Origin: an uncultured Bacillota bacterium
GTDB lineage: Bacteria; Bacillota_I; Bacilli_A; RF39; UBA660
Direction of reading: 5' to 3'
Assembly: GCA_958428295.1 (NCBI GenBank)
Contig: CAUAFL010000001.1
Span: forward strand, 1 to 64,000
DNA length: 64,000 nt
The position numbers and the translations under genes were made by a program. The notes under the pieces are model-generated. The model did not search any database. It was given only the letters and a program-made list of their open reading frames with translations, and had not been told where the DNA came from. This document shows, in pieces, positions 32,630 to 41,977 of the stretch. Each line of letters opens with the position of its first letter. Positions within the stretch are counted from its first letter, which is position 1.

Positions 32630-34033
32630 ATGAAGAAGCACAATGCATTAAAAGTAGTTGTTATTACAATGCTTGTATTTATACTACTTACATGGATATT
32701 GCCAGCAGCAACATTCCAATCAGAATATTCAGAGGTTGGTCGCTCACAAATGGGGCTATTTGACTTATTATCATATCAAAATACTGTACTTGGTTATTTT
32801 GGCTATGTAGCTTTATTTGTCATTGTTGTTGGTGGTTTTTATGGAGTATTAGTAAAAACTGGTGCCTATCGGCGCATTCTAGATGCAATTTGCAATAAGT
32901 TTAAAGGGAAAGAGGCTATTTGTCTTGCTGTAATAATGGTATTATTAGCTGTTCTTACTTCCCTTTGTGGTGTGCAATTGGCATTACTGATGTTTTTCCC
33001 ATTGATTATCTCTTTAGTATTAATGATGGGATACAACAAAATTGCTGCTACGGCTGTGACCGCTGGTAGTGTAGCGATTGGTTTAATGGGGACTACCTTT
33101 TCGTATACTAACATTCAAGTCATAGCACAGTACTTATCTGTAACACCAACCACGGAAATTATTACTAAGATAATTATTCTTGTTATTGGTTTAGTTTTGT
33201 TGATTGCCAATGTTTTAAAGTTTGGCAAGAAAGCAGGAACGAAAGCGGATAGTGATAAAGAAGAGTATGTACCAGAAGCAGTAAAGAGCAAAGGCGGAAA
33301 GAAAAAACGTGTTTGGCCACTTGTTGTTCTTTTAGATATTATTTTATTGCTTGTTATTTTAGGATTTATTTCTTGGGGTAATGCTTTTAAAATTACATTA
33401 TTTGATGATGTAACAACTGCTGTTACCGAATTTAAACTATTTGGATTCCCTATATTTGGTAAGATTTTAGGAACAATTAGTCCTTTTGGAAATTGGACGT
33501 TAGTGGAATTAATTTCACTTATGCTAATTGCTATTATCGCTATCAAGTTTGTTTATAAAATCAAATGGGATGAAGTGATTGATGGTTTTATAGCCGGTGC
33601 TAAAAAAGCATTATTACCAGCTGTTGTTATTCTTATCATTTATACTTGTTTAGTGTTAACAACTTACAATCCATTTCAATTAGTACTTTATAAAGTAATT
33701 CTTGGATTTACAAAAGGCTTTAATGTCTTTACAACAGGATTAGTAGTAATTTTATCAAGTATCTTTAATGGTGATCCACTTTATGCATTTTATAGTGTCT
33801 TACCATACTTTGTTAGTGTTGTGACAGATGCTTCTGTCTATCCACTTGTCGCTGTAATTTTCCAAACATTATATGGTTTGGTTACCTTGATAGCGCCAAC
33901 GAGTATTCCTTTAATGGCAACACTTGCTTATTTGAAAGTACCATACAAAGAGTGGTTTAAGTATATTTGGAAATTACTTGTAGAATTAGTAGTTGTCCTC
34001 TTTATTATCTTTACTATTTTATTAATCCTTTAA
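32630..34033 (+). CDS. YfcC/DcuC-like membrane transporter
   Basis: A 467-residue integral membrane protein with about twelve hydrophobic segments and a charged cytoplasmic loop (about 200-225). The N-terminus L-L-T-W-I-L-P-A-A-T-F is typical of the YfcC/arginine-ornithine exchanger part of the ion-transporter superfamily. The long hydrophobic core contains A-A-T-A-V-T-A-G-S and G-D-P-L-Y-A-F-Y-S. Substrate cannot be read from sequence; candidates are amino acids, peptides or dicarboxylates. The start is ATG 32630 behind GGAGAAG. It has its own promoter and terminator. Confidence 0.8.
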   Translation: MKKHNALKVVVITMLVFILLTWILPAATFQSEYSEVGRSQMGLFDLLSYQNTVLGYFGYVALFVIVVGGFYGVLVKTGAYRRILDAICNKFKGKEAICLAVIMVLLAVLTSLCGVQLALLMFFPLIISLVLMMGYNKIAATAVTAGSVAIGLMGTTFSYTNIQVIAQYLSVTPTTEIITKIIILVIGLVLLIANVLKFGKKAGTKADSDKEEYVPEAVKSKGGKKKRVWPLVVLLDIILLLVILGFISWGNAFKITLFDDVTTAVTEFKLFGFPIFGKILGTISPFGNWTLVELISLMLIAIIAIKFVYKIKWDEVIDGFIAGAKKALLPAVVILIIYTCLVLTTYNPFQLVLYKVILGFTKGFNVFTTGLVVILSSIFNGDPLYAFYSVLPYFVSVVTDASVYPLVAVIFQTLYGLVTLIAPTSIPLMATLAYLKVPYKEWFKYIWKLLVELVVVLFIIFTILLIL

Positions 34034-34041
34034 AATAGTGG

Positions 34042-34073
34042 CCTTTAGCTTTAATACTAAAGGTCTTTTTTTT
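34042..34073 (+). terminator. Transporter gene terminator
   Basis: CCTTTAG (34042-34048) / CTAAAGG (34057-34063), then a T-rich run to 34073. Confidence 0.88.
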
Positions 34074-34193
34074 GTTAAGTTAAATTTAAAATATGTAATA
34101 AAAGCATAAAGACTAGACATACTAATACAAAAAAGTTAGACTTAAAGTAGTATATAATGCCCTTAGTGGGTTTCTATTTGGAGGCTAAGATTC

Positions 34194-35651
34194 ATGAAAG
34201 ATTATAAAAAAAAGAATGTAAAACTGTACTTAGTCATCTTATTTGTTGCTTTAATTGTATTAGTTGGCATTACTTACGCTGCTGCTAGTCAAATATTAAG
34301 AGGTAGTAAAAATGTGTTAATGACAGTAGGGAATATCCAAATTGTAATTGATCAAGATACACCAAATACAATTTCTCTTACTGATGGAGTTCCTGTTTCT
34401 GATAGTGAAGGGATTACTAGTAGTCCTTATGAATTTAATATTATAAATAATGGTAATAAGGCAGTTTATTATGACATATATTTAGAAAATGATACTACTG
34501 CTCAAGCGAATTGTACGAAGACAAAGGGTTCGACCTGTGAGTTGATAGCACCAACATCTATTAGTTATCAGTTGATTGAGGCAGATAAAATTGTTAGTAC
34601 AGGTTCGCTTAGTAGCACTAGTAACTTACTTTATAATTTGGGCGGTTTAGATAAAAATACAGGAAAAACTTATCAGCTTCGTATTTGGTTAAATACCTCT
34701 GCTACTACTGCTGATACGAACAAATATTATTTTGGACGTCTGCGCCTTGATGCTAAGGAATTGATGGAAGAGAAAACCGCGGCAGGGGAAGTAACTACCT
34801 TTGATTATACGGGTAGTCCCCAAATTTTTGTAGCATCTCGTAGTGGTCCTTATCAAATTGAAGTATGGGGCGCAGAAGGTGGTTATCGTAGTTCGGCAAC
34901 TTATGCCGGTAAAGGTGGTTATTCAAAAGGAACTATCACCTTAAATAAAGATACTAGACTCATTGTCATGGTTGGTGGTTCTGGGAATAGTGGTACTTGC
35001 TCTAATAATATTTGTGTTGGTGGTTATAATGGTGGTGGCTATCGTTATATGTATAAAGGTGGTGGTGGTGCCACCGACGTTCGTTTAGAGAATTCAAATT
35101 ATGCAAGATTTATCGTTGCTGGCGGTGGTGGTAGTGATGGTGGTACTACTAAGAAGGGAATGTATGGCGGTGGTACTACTGGTGGTAGTAGTACGGAGAG
35201 TTATACTGCTATTAGCAATTATGGTGGTAAGGGCGGTACGCAGACGTACTCTGGTTATTCCGCTGCCTATACTGCACCTATACAAGCAGTAACCAATGAA
35301 GAAACTACGACTACTAAAAATTATCAAGGTGGCTTTGGTTTTGGTGGTTTTGGTATTTTTAAAACCTCCGGCTATGGCGGTGCCGGCGGTGGAGGCTGGT
35401 ATGGTGGTTCTGGTAATATCCCTGATACTAGTGGTGATGATGACCGTGGTGGTGGAGGCGGTTCTGGATTTGTCTGGACAGAAGTAACCGCTTCCAATGT
35501 ACCAAGTGGCTACCTGGTACCTTCGATTTATTACCTGCAAGATGCAGTGACTTTAGGTGGTAATCAGTCAATTCCTAATAAATCAGGAAGTGGTACCAGT
35601 ACTGGAAATGCTGGTAATGGTTATGTTAAAATAACTTATTTAGGAAGGTGA
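34194..35651 (+). CDS. Secreted protein: TasA-like module plus glycine-rich domain
   Basis: A 485-residue surface protein. Residues about 11-30 form a SipW-type signal (I-T-Y-A-A-A). Residues about 35-190 form a module with P-V-S-D-S-E-G, a cysteine pair in A-N-C-T-K-T-K-G-S-T-C, and Y-Q-L-R-I-W-L. After a short linker the last 290 residues are a glycine-rich domain. This begins Y-Q-I-E-V-W-G-A-E-G-G and carries many G-G-G and G-Y-x-G-G runs, as in the glycine-rich domain of ALK-like receptors and bacterial Gly_rich proteins. No LPXTG motif. It overlaps the GTG of an unlikely start of the next gene; the real ATG is 9 bp after its stop. Confidence 0.85.
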   Translation: MKDYKKKNVKLYLVILFVALIVLVGITYAAASQILRGSKNVLMTVGNIQIVIDQDTPNTISLTDGVPVSDSEGITSSPYEFNIINNGNKAVYYDIYLENDTTAQANCTKTKGSTCELIAPTSISYQLIEADKIVSTGSLSSTSNLLYNLGGLDKNTGKTYQLRIWLNTSATTADTNKYYFGRLRLDAKELMEEKTAAGEVTTFDYTGSPQIFVASRSGPYQIEVWGAEGGYRSSATYAGKGGYSKGTITLNKDTRLIVMVGGSGNSGTCSNNICVGGYNGGGYRYMYKGGGGATDVRLENSNYARFIVAGGGGSDGGTTKKGMYGGGTTGGSSTESYTAISNYGGKGGTQTYSGYSAAYTAPIQAVTNEETTTTKNYQGGFGFGGFGIFKTSGYGGAGGGGWYGGSGNIPDTSGDDDRGGGGGSGFVWTEVTASNVPSGYLVPSIYYLQDAVTLGGNQSIPNKSGSGTSTGNAGNGYVKITYLGR

Positions 35652-35659
35652 GAAATATC

Positions 35660-37300
35660 ATGAAAATTACAATAAATAAAAAAGTTATTTTAATAACTAG
35701 CACCTTTATAATTGTTATTTTATTGGTGGTTGCTGTCAGTTATGCTTTACTAAAAGAGAATATTTTTGATAAAAGTGGAAATATTATTTATCAATCGGGT
35801 GATTTGGATATTACTTTAACAGAAGATAGTAGTAGTGGTATTACGCTAACTTCTTTGCAGCCTGTTACTGATACACAGGGGATGGCTCAAACGGCTGCTT
35901 ATAAATTTACCGTAGCTAATAAAGGAAGCAAGTCATTGCATTATGAAGTTTATCTTGATAGGGATACAGCTGCCCAAAGTTCTTGTACTAATAACAAGGG
36001 CTCTCCTTGTGAATTTTTAACGGAGACGCAATTGCGTTATCAATTAAAAACCAATGGTACTAGTTATGTTACTACTTTGCCTACCTCTCGGCGTATTTAT
36101 ACTGGTGATATTGCTGCTAATACCACAGATAGTCAAGAACTTAGGTTGTGGATAAGTTATTTAGCAGATAATTATGCCCAGGGGAAATATTATTTCGGAA
36201 AGTTACGAATAGAGGTAACTCAAAATCTTGCTACAAAAATGAAAAGTTATTCATCTAGTTCTACTGATGATTATCATCATGCAGATTATAAAACAAAGAT
36301 CACCAGTGTTACTACTACTACTAGTAATATGGTCCCTACGACAGCACTTAAAAGTTGGGATGTATCTGCTGCTAAGGATAAAAGTGTGATGGCTTATATT
36401 GAAAGTGATGGAACAGCAGCGGGTACTTATAAATTAACTTTGGGAGCGGCGGGAAAAATTTTGGTTAATTCTACCTCTTTTCTATTTTCAGGATTTACTG
36501 CTCTTAAGAGTGCTGATTTAAGTCATGTTAATACCTCGAGCGCGCTGTCTATGACCCTTATGTTTTCTGGCTGTAAGAATTTGACTAATCTTAATTTAAG
36601 TGAACTTGATACTTCTAATGTGTCTACTATGAAATCTATGTTTGAAAATTGTAGCAGTTTGCGTGTTCTTGATCTAAGTAGTTTTGACACCTCTAAGGTT
36701 ACAGATATGTCTTCTATGTTTAGAAATTGTAGTAGTCTAACAAGTCTTAATCTAAATAATTTTTATACTTCTAGGTCAACTGATATGGCTTATATGTTTT
36801 CTGGGTGCACTAATTTAACAAGTCTTCTTATAGAAAGTTTTGATACTTCTTATGTTACAGATATGTCCTATATGTTTTCTGACTGTAAAAATTTGGTTAA
36901 TCTTGATTTAAGTAATTTTGATACTTCTAAAGTACTTAATATGAGAAATATGTTTGAAAATTGTAGTAGTTTAACGGATCTAAATTTAGGTAATTTTAAC
37001 ACCTCTAAGGTTACTGAAATGGCTTCTATGTTTTCTGGTTGTACCAATCTGGTTCGTCTTAATGTAAGTAGTTTTGATACTTCTAAGGTTACAGATATGT
37101 ATGCCATGTTTGCTACTTGTAGTCATCTAACTATGATAACTTTAGGTGTTGGTTGGACAAATATTCTTGGTGACATTTTTTCTAACTGGACGAGTTCTCA
37201 AACAATTAGAGTAGCTGGTACTTGTGCTAGTAAGAATTATGAATCAGGATGGAGTGGGCAAGCAATTGTTATTTGGTTAGATGAGCCAAATGGTTGTTAA
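35660..37300 (+). CDS. Secreted protein: TasA-like module plus BspA-type (DUF285) repeats
   Basis: A 546-residue surface protein. Signal about 8-26, then a module like that of the upstream gene: Q-P-V-T-D-T-Q-G, a cysteine pair in S-S-C-T-N-N-K-G-S-P-C, and E-L-R-L-W-I. From about residue 200 comes the DUF285 region, with repeats of the form M-F-x-x-C-x-x-L-x-x-L-x-L-S-x-F-D-T-S-K-V-T-D-M. BspA-like proteins act as adhesins and surface proteins in gut and oral bacteria and in mycoplasmas. No wall-sorting signal is present. ATG 35660 follows AAGGTGAG. A strong terminator follows. Probably cotranscribed with the glycine-rich gene. Confidence 0.88.
   Translation: MKITINKKVILITSTFIIVILLVVAVSYALLKENIFDKSGNIIYQSGDLDITLTEDSSSGITLTSLQPVTDTQGMAQTAAYKFTVANKGSKSLHYEVYLDRDTAAQSSCTNNKGSPCEFLTETQLRYQLKTNGTSYVTTLPTSRRIYTGDIAANTTDSQELRLWISYLADNYAQGKYYFGKLRIEVTQNLATKMKSYSSSSTDDYHHADYKTKITSVTTTTSNMVPTTALKSWDVSAAKDKSVMAYIESDGTAAGTYKLTLGAAGKILVNSTSFLFSGFTALKSADLSHVNTSSALSMTLMFSGCKNLTNLNLSELDTSNVSTMKSMFENCSSLRVLDLSSFDTSKVTDMSSMFRNCSSLTSLNLNNFYTSRSTDMAYMFSGCTNLTSLLIESFDTSYVTDMSYMFSDCKNLVNLDLSNFDTSKVLNMRNMFENCSSLTDLNLGNFNTSKVTEMASMFSGCTNLVRLNVSSFDTSKVTDMYAMFATCSHLTMITLGVGWTNILGDIFSNWTSSQTIRVAGTCASKNYESGWSGQAIVIWLDEPNGC
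36560..37105 (+). repeat. Seven perfect-length 78-bp DUF285 repeats
   Basis: Seven coding repeats of exactly 78 bp (26 residues), each beginning M-F-x-x-C, run from 36560 to 37105 with no insertion or deletion. A partial eighth starts at 37106. Sequence varies between copies but the period is fixed. Confidence 0.85.
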
Positions 37301-37315
37301 TGATTTAAAAATAAG

Positions 37316-37351
37316 ATCATTGGAAGAAGTTGTTCCAATGATTTTTCTTTT
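37316..37351 (+). terminator. Terminator of the surface-protein pair
   Basis: A 10-bp stem, ATCATTGGAA (37316-37325) / TTCCAATGAT (37333-37342), followed by T-rich sequence. Confidence 0.9.
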
Positions 37352-37432
37352 TGTCAATTTTTAGGGGGCGACTTTTCTTGTCAGAGGAAATTTTAAAGAA
37401 TTACAATAGTAGTAGATGGGAGAGATAATTAG

Positions 37433-39733
37433 ATGTTTTCAAAGTTTAGTGAAGAGGCTCAAAAAGCTCTTATTTTAGCGAGAAAGGAAATGCAGGAGTT
37501 GCATCATCCTTATGTGGGGAGTGAGCATTTATTGTTAGCTATTTTATCGATGAAACAATTAAATTTAGCTGATCGATTGGCGCAATATGGGTTAACTTAC
37601 GAATTGTTTCGTGAGGAATTAGTGAAAGTTGTTGGTGTTGGTAAAGATAGTAATGATTGGTTTTTGTATACTCCTTTACTGAAGAGAGTGATTGAAACTG
37701 CTATTTTAAATAGTAAAGAGAGTAATGAACCTGAGGTAAGTGTGACACAGTTGTTTTTGTCATTACTAGAAGAGGGCGAAGGAATTGCTATTCGTCTATT
37801 AATTGGAATGAATATTGATGTTGATGAGGTGTATCAGGAGTTTTCAGGGTCTTTTACCGAAAAGAAAAGCTGTTTACATAAGAAATTATTGATCGAAGAG
37901 TTTTCGGTGAATTTAAATAAGAAAGCTTCAGCAAATGAGATAGATCCTGTGATCGGTAGAGAGGAAGAGTTAAATCGTTTAATTGAGATTTTATGTCGTC
38001 GAACAAAAAATAATCCTTTGCTTTTGGGAGAGGCCGGAGTTGGCAAGACGGCGATTGTCGAAGAACTAGCGCGGCGTATTGTTTTAGATAATGTTCCTAA
38101 AGCTTTACGGGGGAAAACAATTTTGTCTTTATCCATGGCAGGATTGGTAGCAGGTACTAAATACCGAGGAGAGTTTGAAGAACGGGTTGGGAAAATTTTA
38201 AAGGAAGTGGAAGAAAATGATGATATATTAGTATTTATCGATGAAATTCATACGCTTGTCGGTGCTGGTGGGGCGGAAGGCGCTATTGATGCTTCTAATA
38301 TTATTAAGCCAGCCTTAGCAAGAGGTGCTTTACATTTAATTGGGGCGACGACAGTAGCTGAATATCATGAATTTATTGAAAAAGATAAAGCTTTAAATCG
38401 ACGTTTTCAAATTATTATGGTGGAAGAGCCCACCAAAGAAAAAACCCGGGAGATATTATATAAGTTAAAGCCCTTATATGAAGCTTATCATTCCACTATT
38501 ATCAGTGATGAAATTTTAGATTTGATTGTAGATCTTTCTAATACTTATATTTATGATTATTATCAACCGGATAAAGCGATTGATATTTTAGATGAAGTAT
38601 GTGCCAAAGCTAGTTTGAAGCAAGATAAAAAAGATATTGCTTTGTTAAAACTAAATCAATCGTTGCAGCAGGTAATGCGCGATAAGAAACAGGCAATTGT
38701 CGATCAAGATTTTAAGAAGGCATCAGCTTTAAAACAAAAGGAGAAGGAATTAGCTAGTGAAAAAAATAATTTAGAGTTAAGCCTTATGGGTAAGCGAAAA
38801 CCGAAGAGAATTACCAAAGAGATGGTGGCAGAAGTGATTTATTTAAAGACAAAAATACCAGTTTATGAAATTGTTGAGGCTAATCAGAAAACTTTGCAAA
38901 ATTTAGAGAGTGAGTTGCTAGATGAGGTTATTGGTCAAGAAGAAATTATTCATGATTTATGTAATCATACGAAAAAGGTTCAACTGGGATTTCAGGAAAA
39001 GCCACATATCCACTCTTTTCTATTAAGTGGTCCGACGGGTGTAGGGAAGACATTGTTGGTCAAGGAGTTTGCGAAACATTTATATGGTCCTGATAATTTT
39101 ATTCGTTTGGATATGAGTGAATTTAAAGAAGCTCACTCTGTAAGCAAGATTATTGGGGCCCCTCCTGGTTATGTGGGGTTTGATAATCATTTAACGATTT
39201 TGGATACCATTCGTATGCATCCCCATTCAGTTATTTTACTAGATGAAATTGAAAAAGCTAGTATAGAAGTTCTTAAATTATTTTTACAAGTGTTGGATGA
39301 AGGATATTTAAAAGATGCTCGAGGACGAAAGGTCCGTTTTGACAATGTTTTCTTATTTATGACTTCTAATTTGGGAAGCAACCGGAAAGAGGTTGGTTTC
39401 ACCCCTTCATTAGGCAGGAAACAAGTGAATGAAGCACTCGAGGATTTCTTAGGTGTTGAGTTTGTTAATCGAATTGGGAAAATTTATGTATTTCAAGAAT
39501 TGAAAAAGGAGAGTATTCAAAAAATAATAAGTCATAAAATTCAGTTATTACAAACTGCTTTTCATAAAAAAGGAATAGAAGTACAGGTGTCTTTTAATGT
39601 AGTGGAAGAAATTGTTACGAAATGTCAATATGAAAAGTTTGGTGCCCGTCAAATAGATAAAGTGATTGATGACTTGGTTACTCCACTTATTGTTGATGCT
39701 TGGTATAAAGGTCTTAAGGAAGTTTGTATTTAA
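37433..39733 (+). CDS. clpC: ATP-dependent Clp protease ATPase subunit ClpC
   Basis: A Hsp100 unfoldase that feeds ClpP. It has an N-terminal Clp_N repeat domain, then first AAA+ Walker A G-E-A-G-V-G-K-T (about 199-206). A UVR-like coiled middle region follows (about 405-450), with second Walker A G-P-T-G-V-G-K-T near 535 and a C-terminal D2-small domain. The 766 residues are shorter than the roughly 810 of Bacillus ClpC, mainly at the N-domain linker and tail. Start ATG 37433 behind GGGAGAG. No CtsR or McsA/McsB gene precedes it, so regulation must differ from Bacillus. Its partner clpP is at 52.5 kb. Confidence 0.95.
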   Translation: MFSKFSEEAQKALILARKEMQELHHPYVGSEHLLLAILSMKQLNLADRLAQYGLTYELFREELVKVVGVGKDSNDWFLYTPLLKRVIETAILNSKESNEPEVSVTQLFLSLLEEGEGIAIRLLIGMNIDVDEVYQEFSGSFTEKKSCLHKKLLIEEFSVNLNKKASANEIDPVIGREEELNRLIEILCRRTKNNPLLLGEAGVGKTAIVEELARRIVLDNVPKALRGKTILSLSMAGLVAGTKYRGEFEERVGKILKEVEENDDILVFIDEIHTLVGAGGAEGAIDASNIIKPALARGALHLIGATTVAEYHEFIEKDKALNRRFQIIMVEEPTKEKTREILYKLKPLYEAYHSTIISDEILDLIVDLSNTYIYDYYQPDKAIDILDEVCAKASLKQDKKDIALLKLNQSLQQVMRDKKQAIVDQDFKKASALKQKEKELASEKNNLELSLMGKRKPKRITKEMVAEVIYLKTKIPVYEIVEANQKTLQNLESELLDEVIGQEEIIHDLCNHTKKVQLGFQEKPHIHSFLLSGPTGVGKTLLVKEFAKHLYGPDNFIRLDMSEFKEAHSVSKIIGAPPGYVGFDNHLTILDTIRMHPHSVILLDEIEKASIEVLKLFLQVLDEGYLKDARGRKVRFDNVFLFMTSNLGSNRKEVGFTPSLGRKQVNEALEDFLGVEFVNRIGKIYVFQELKKESIQKIISHKIQLLQTAFHKKGIEVQVSFNVVEEIVTKCQYEKFGARQIDKVIDDLVTPLIVDAWYKGLKEVCI

Positions 39734-39736
39734 TAT

Positions 39737-39761
39737 AAGGTAGCTTAAGGCTACTTTTCTT
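39737..39761 (+). terminator. clpC terminator
   Basis: GTAGC (39740-39744) / GCTAC (39750-39754), loop TTAAG, then a T-rich run. Confidence 0.78.
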
Positions 39762-39790
39762 TTACTTTCAGGTCTTCTTCGTGGTATAAT
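39761..39790 (+). promoter_or_regulatory. cysS promoter
   Basis: A consensus -10 TATAAT at 39785-39790 with a weak -35 TTTACT at 39761-39766 (18-bp spacing). About 50 bp of leader follows before the cysS ribosome site; no T-box motif is seen in it. Confidence 0.5.
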
Positions 39791-39841
39791 ACCGATAACG
39801 ACGTATAGATTGTCATATACTATTGTAGAAAGGAGTTAACT

Positions 39842-41251
39842 ATGAAATTATATAATACTTTAACCAAACAAGTAGAAGTGTTTACACCCCATGAAAAAGG
39901 GAAAGTAACTATGTATACCTGTGGTCCGACAGTTTATCACTACGCACATATTGGTAATTTACGAACTTATATTTCTGAAGATGTCTTGGAAAAAGGGTTA
40001 CTATTTTTAGGTTATCAAGTGAAAAGGGTAATGAATATTACGGATGTGGGACACTTAGTAGGAGATGGTGATACTGGAGAAGATAAGATGGCCGTAGCGG
40101 CTAAAAGAGAACATAAATCTTCTTTAGAAATTGCAAAATTTTATACGGATTGTTTTTTTGAAGATTGTCAGAAATTAGGGATTACTAAGCCAGCACAGAT
40201 ATCCTTTGCTACGGATAACATTCCGATGTATTTACAGATAATTGAGAAATTATTAGCGACCGGGTATGCCTATATGAAAGATGGTAATGTCTACTATGAT
40301 ACTTCTAAATTTACAAATTATTATCAATTGTCAGGTCGTAATCAAGATGATTTATTGGTAGCAGCTCGTGATGATATTACGGTAGATACGGCCAAGCGAC
40401 ATCCTTTTGACTTTGGCTTATGGTTTACTAATTCTAAATTTAATGATCAAGAGTTACAGTGGGATTCTCCTTGGGGCAGAGGCTATCCTGGTTGGCATAT
40501 TGAATGTTCAGGAATTGCCATTAAATATTTAGGAGAATATTTAGATATTCATTGTGGTGCTGAAGATGCTGTTTTTCCTCATCATACTAATGAAATAGCG
40601 CAAAGTGAAGCCTATTTAGGACATCCTTGGTGTCGGTATTGGATTCATTGTGGTTTTTTAAATGATAAAAGTGGTAAAATGAGTAAATCAAAGGGAGAGT
40701 TTTTAACTGTTTCTCTACTAGAAGAGAAAGGTTATGATCCGTTAAGTTATCGTTACTTATGTTTGAATTCATATTATCATCGTCAGTTAACGTTTAGTTA
40801 TGAAATTTTAGATGGCGCGCAACAGGCATATTTTAAATTAAAAAAACGAGTTGCTTGTTTAAATCCTGATACTGTGTTAGAAGAAGAAAAGATGGATCCT
40901 TATATCACTTCTTTTAAAGAAGCTATTATGGATGATTTAAATACTTCTAATATGCTTACCTTAGTGTATGATGTATTAAAAGATAAACAGTTAAGTGATC
41001 ATACCAAGCTTGCTTTAATTGCTAAGTTTGATTCGGTGTTATCACTATCGTTAATTGAGGATCAAGAAAGTTCTTTGGCCACAGAAGATGCTTATATTCA
41101 ACAACAGATTTTATTGCGGCAACAGGCGAAAGAGAAAAAAGATTATCAAACGGCTGATGCTATTCGCGATTCGTTATTAGCTCAGGGTATTCGTTTGATA
41201 GATGGTCGTGATCAAACAACGTATACTACTATTGTTTCCAAGAGGAGGTAG
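39842..41251 (+). CDS. cysS: Cysteinyl-tRNA synthetase
   Basis: Charges tRNA-Cys. Zinc ligand Y-T-C-G-P-T near 29, class I H-I-G-N (A-H-I-G-N) near 40, W-H-I-E-C-S near 220, and K-M-S-K-S near 281 are intact. The anticodon-binding helices with D-A-I-R-D-S complete the 469 residues. ATG 39842 behind AAGGAG. The usual neighbours gltX and cysE are absent upstream. It heads the probable operon cysS, YugP-like protease, mrnC, rlmB, sigH. Confidence 0.97.
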   Translation: MKLYNTLTKQVEVFTPHEKGKVTMYTCGPTVYHYAHIGNLRTYISEDVLEKGLLFLGYQVKRVMNITDVGHLVGDGDTGEDKMAVAAKREHKSSLEIAKFYTDCFFEDCQKLGITKPAQISFATDNIPMYLQIIEKLLATGYAYMKDGNVYYDTSKFTNYYQLSGRNQDDLLVAARDDITVDTAKRHPFDFGLWFTNSKFNDQELQWDSPWGRGYPGWHIECSGIAIKYLGEYLDIHCGAEDAVFPHHTNEIAQSEAYLGHPWCRYWIHCGFLNDKSGKMSKSKGEFLTVSLLEEKGYDPLSYRYLCLNSYYHRQLTFSYEILDGAQQAYFKLKKRVACLNPDTVLEEEKMDPYITSFKEAIMDDLNTSNMLTLVYDVLKDKQLSDHTKLALIAKFDSVLSLSLIEDQESSLATEDAYIQQQILLRQQAKEKKDYQTADAIRDSLLAQGIRLIDGRDQTTYTTIVSKRR

Positions 41252-41254
41252 AGA

Positions 41255-41944
41255 ATGGGAATTTATGAATTAATCGGTTATTTAATGATTTTGTTTGCTT
41301 TTATTGTCACAATTGCTGCTGATATTATGTTGCAGAGTCGTTATCGTAAGTATAAAAAAGTAAAAGTTACTAGTGGTATGACGGGTGCCGAAGCTGCCCG
41401 GCAAATTCTTGCTAGTCAGGGTCTTGAAAAAGTATATGTTGTGGAAACAAAAGGTGTTTTAAGTGATCATTATGATCCTTTACAAAAAGTGGTTCGTCTT
41501 TCTAAGGATATTTATCGTGGGGATTCAATTGCGGCTGTATCAGTAGCTGCCCATGAGTGTGGGCACGCAGTTCAGGATAAAGAAAATTATATATTATTGC
41601 GAATTCGCTCTTTTTTAGTTCCCTTTGTTAACTTTGGGACGCGTTTTGGGTATATTGCCGTGTTAATTGGTTTATTATTCAGTGCCCCTAATATTGCCTG
41701 GATTGGAATTGCCTTATTAGTATTTATTCTATTGTTTCAGTTGGTGACATTACCTGTGGAAATTGATGCTAGTGATCGTGCTAAAAAGTTCTTAGAAAAG
41801 GAACAAATTATTACAAAAAAGGAACGGCTAGATTCCAAAAAAATGTTGGGTGCTGCTGCAATGACTTATGTTGCTTCCTTAATTAGTACAGTGGCTGATT
41901 TGTTGCGCTTAGTGTTAATTGTGCTTGCGAATGATCGTGATTAA
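41255..41944 (+). CDS. YugP family membrane zinc metallopeptidase
   Basis: A 229-residue membrane protein with hydrophobic segments at about 5-24, 120-145, 148-170 and 200-222. The zinc motif A-A-H-E-C-G-H-A-V-Q lies near 92-101. The family (neutral zinc metallopeptidase, YugP) shows G-x-x-A-A-x-x-I-L early, as here (G-A-E-A-A-R-Q-I-L). It starts at ATG 41255, 3 bp after cysS, with GAGGAGG inside the cysS end. It is an insertion relative to the B. subtilis cysS-mrnC pair. Substrate unknown. Confidence 0.88.
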   Translation: MGIYELIGYLMILFAFIVTIAADIMLQSRYRKYKKVKVTSGMTGAEAARQILASQGLEKVYVVETKGVLSDHYDPLQKVVRLSKDIYRGDSIAAVSVAAHECGHAVQDKENYILLRIRSFLVPFVNFGTRFGYIAVLIGLLFSAPNIAWIGIALLVFILLFQLVTLPVEIDASDRAKKFLEKEQIITKKERLDSKKMLGAAAMTYVASLISTVADLLRLVLIVLANDRD

Positions 41945-41963
41945 GGCATCAATTGCCTTTTTG
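41943..41963 (+). terminator. Possible terminator or hairpin after the YugP-like gene
   Basis: AAGGCA (41943-41948) / TGCCTT (41954-41959), loop TCAAT, then TTTTT to 41962. The next ribosome site GGAGG follows within 12 bp. Confidence 0.65.
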
Positions 41964-41977
41964 TTTGGAGGAAAAAT

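Noticed and set aside
35094..35540. Long open frame on the reverse strand inside the glycine-rich gene
   Set aside because: It is a by-product of the repetitive glycine codons (GGT/GGC read as ACC/GCC); its product is a low-complexity Ser/Thr-rich string with no ribosome site.
38445..38450. CCCGGG in clpC as another Noc site
   Set aside because: Flanks AAAA and AGAT do not match the palindrome arms.
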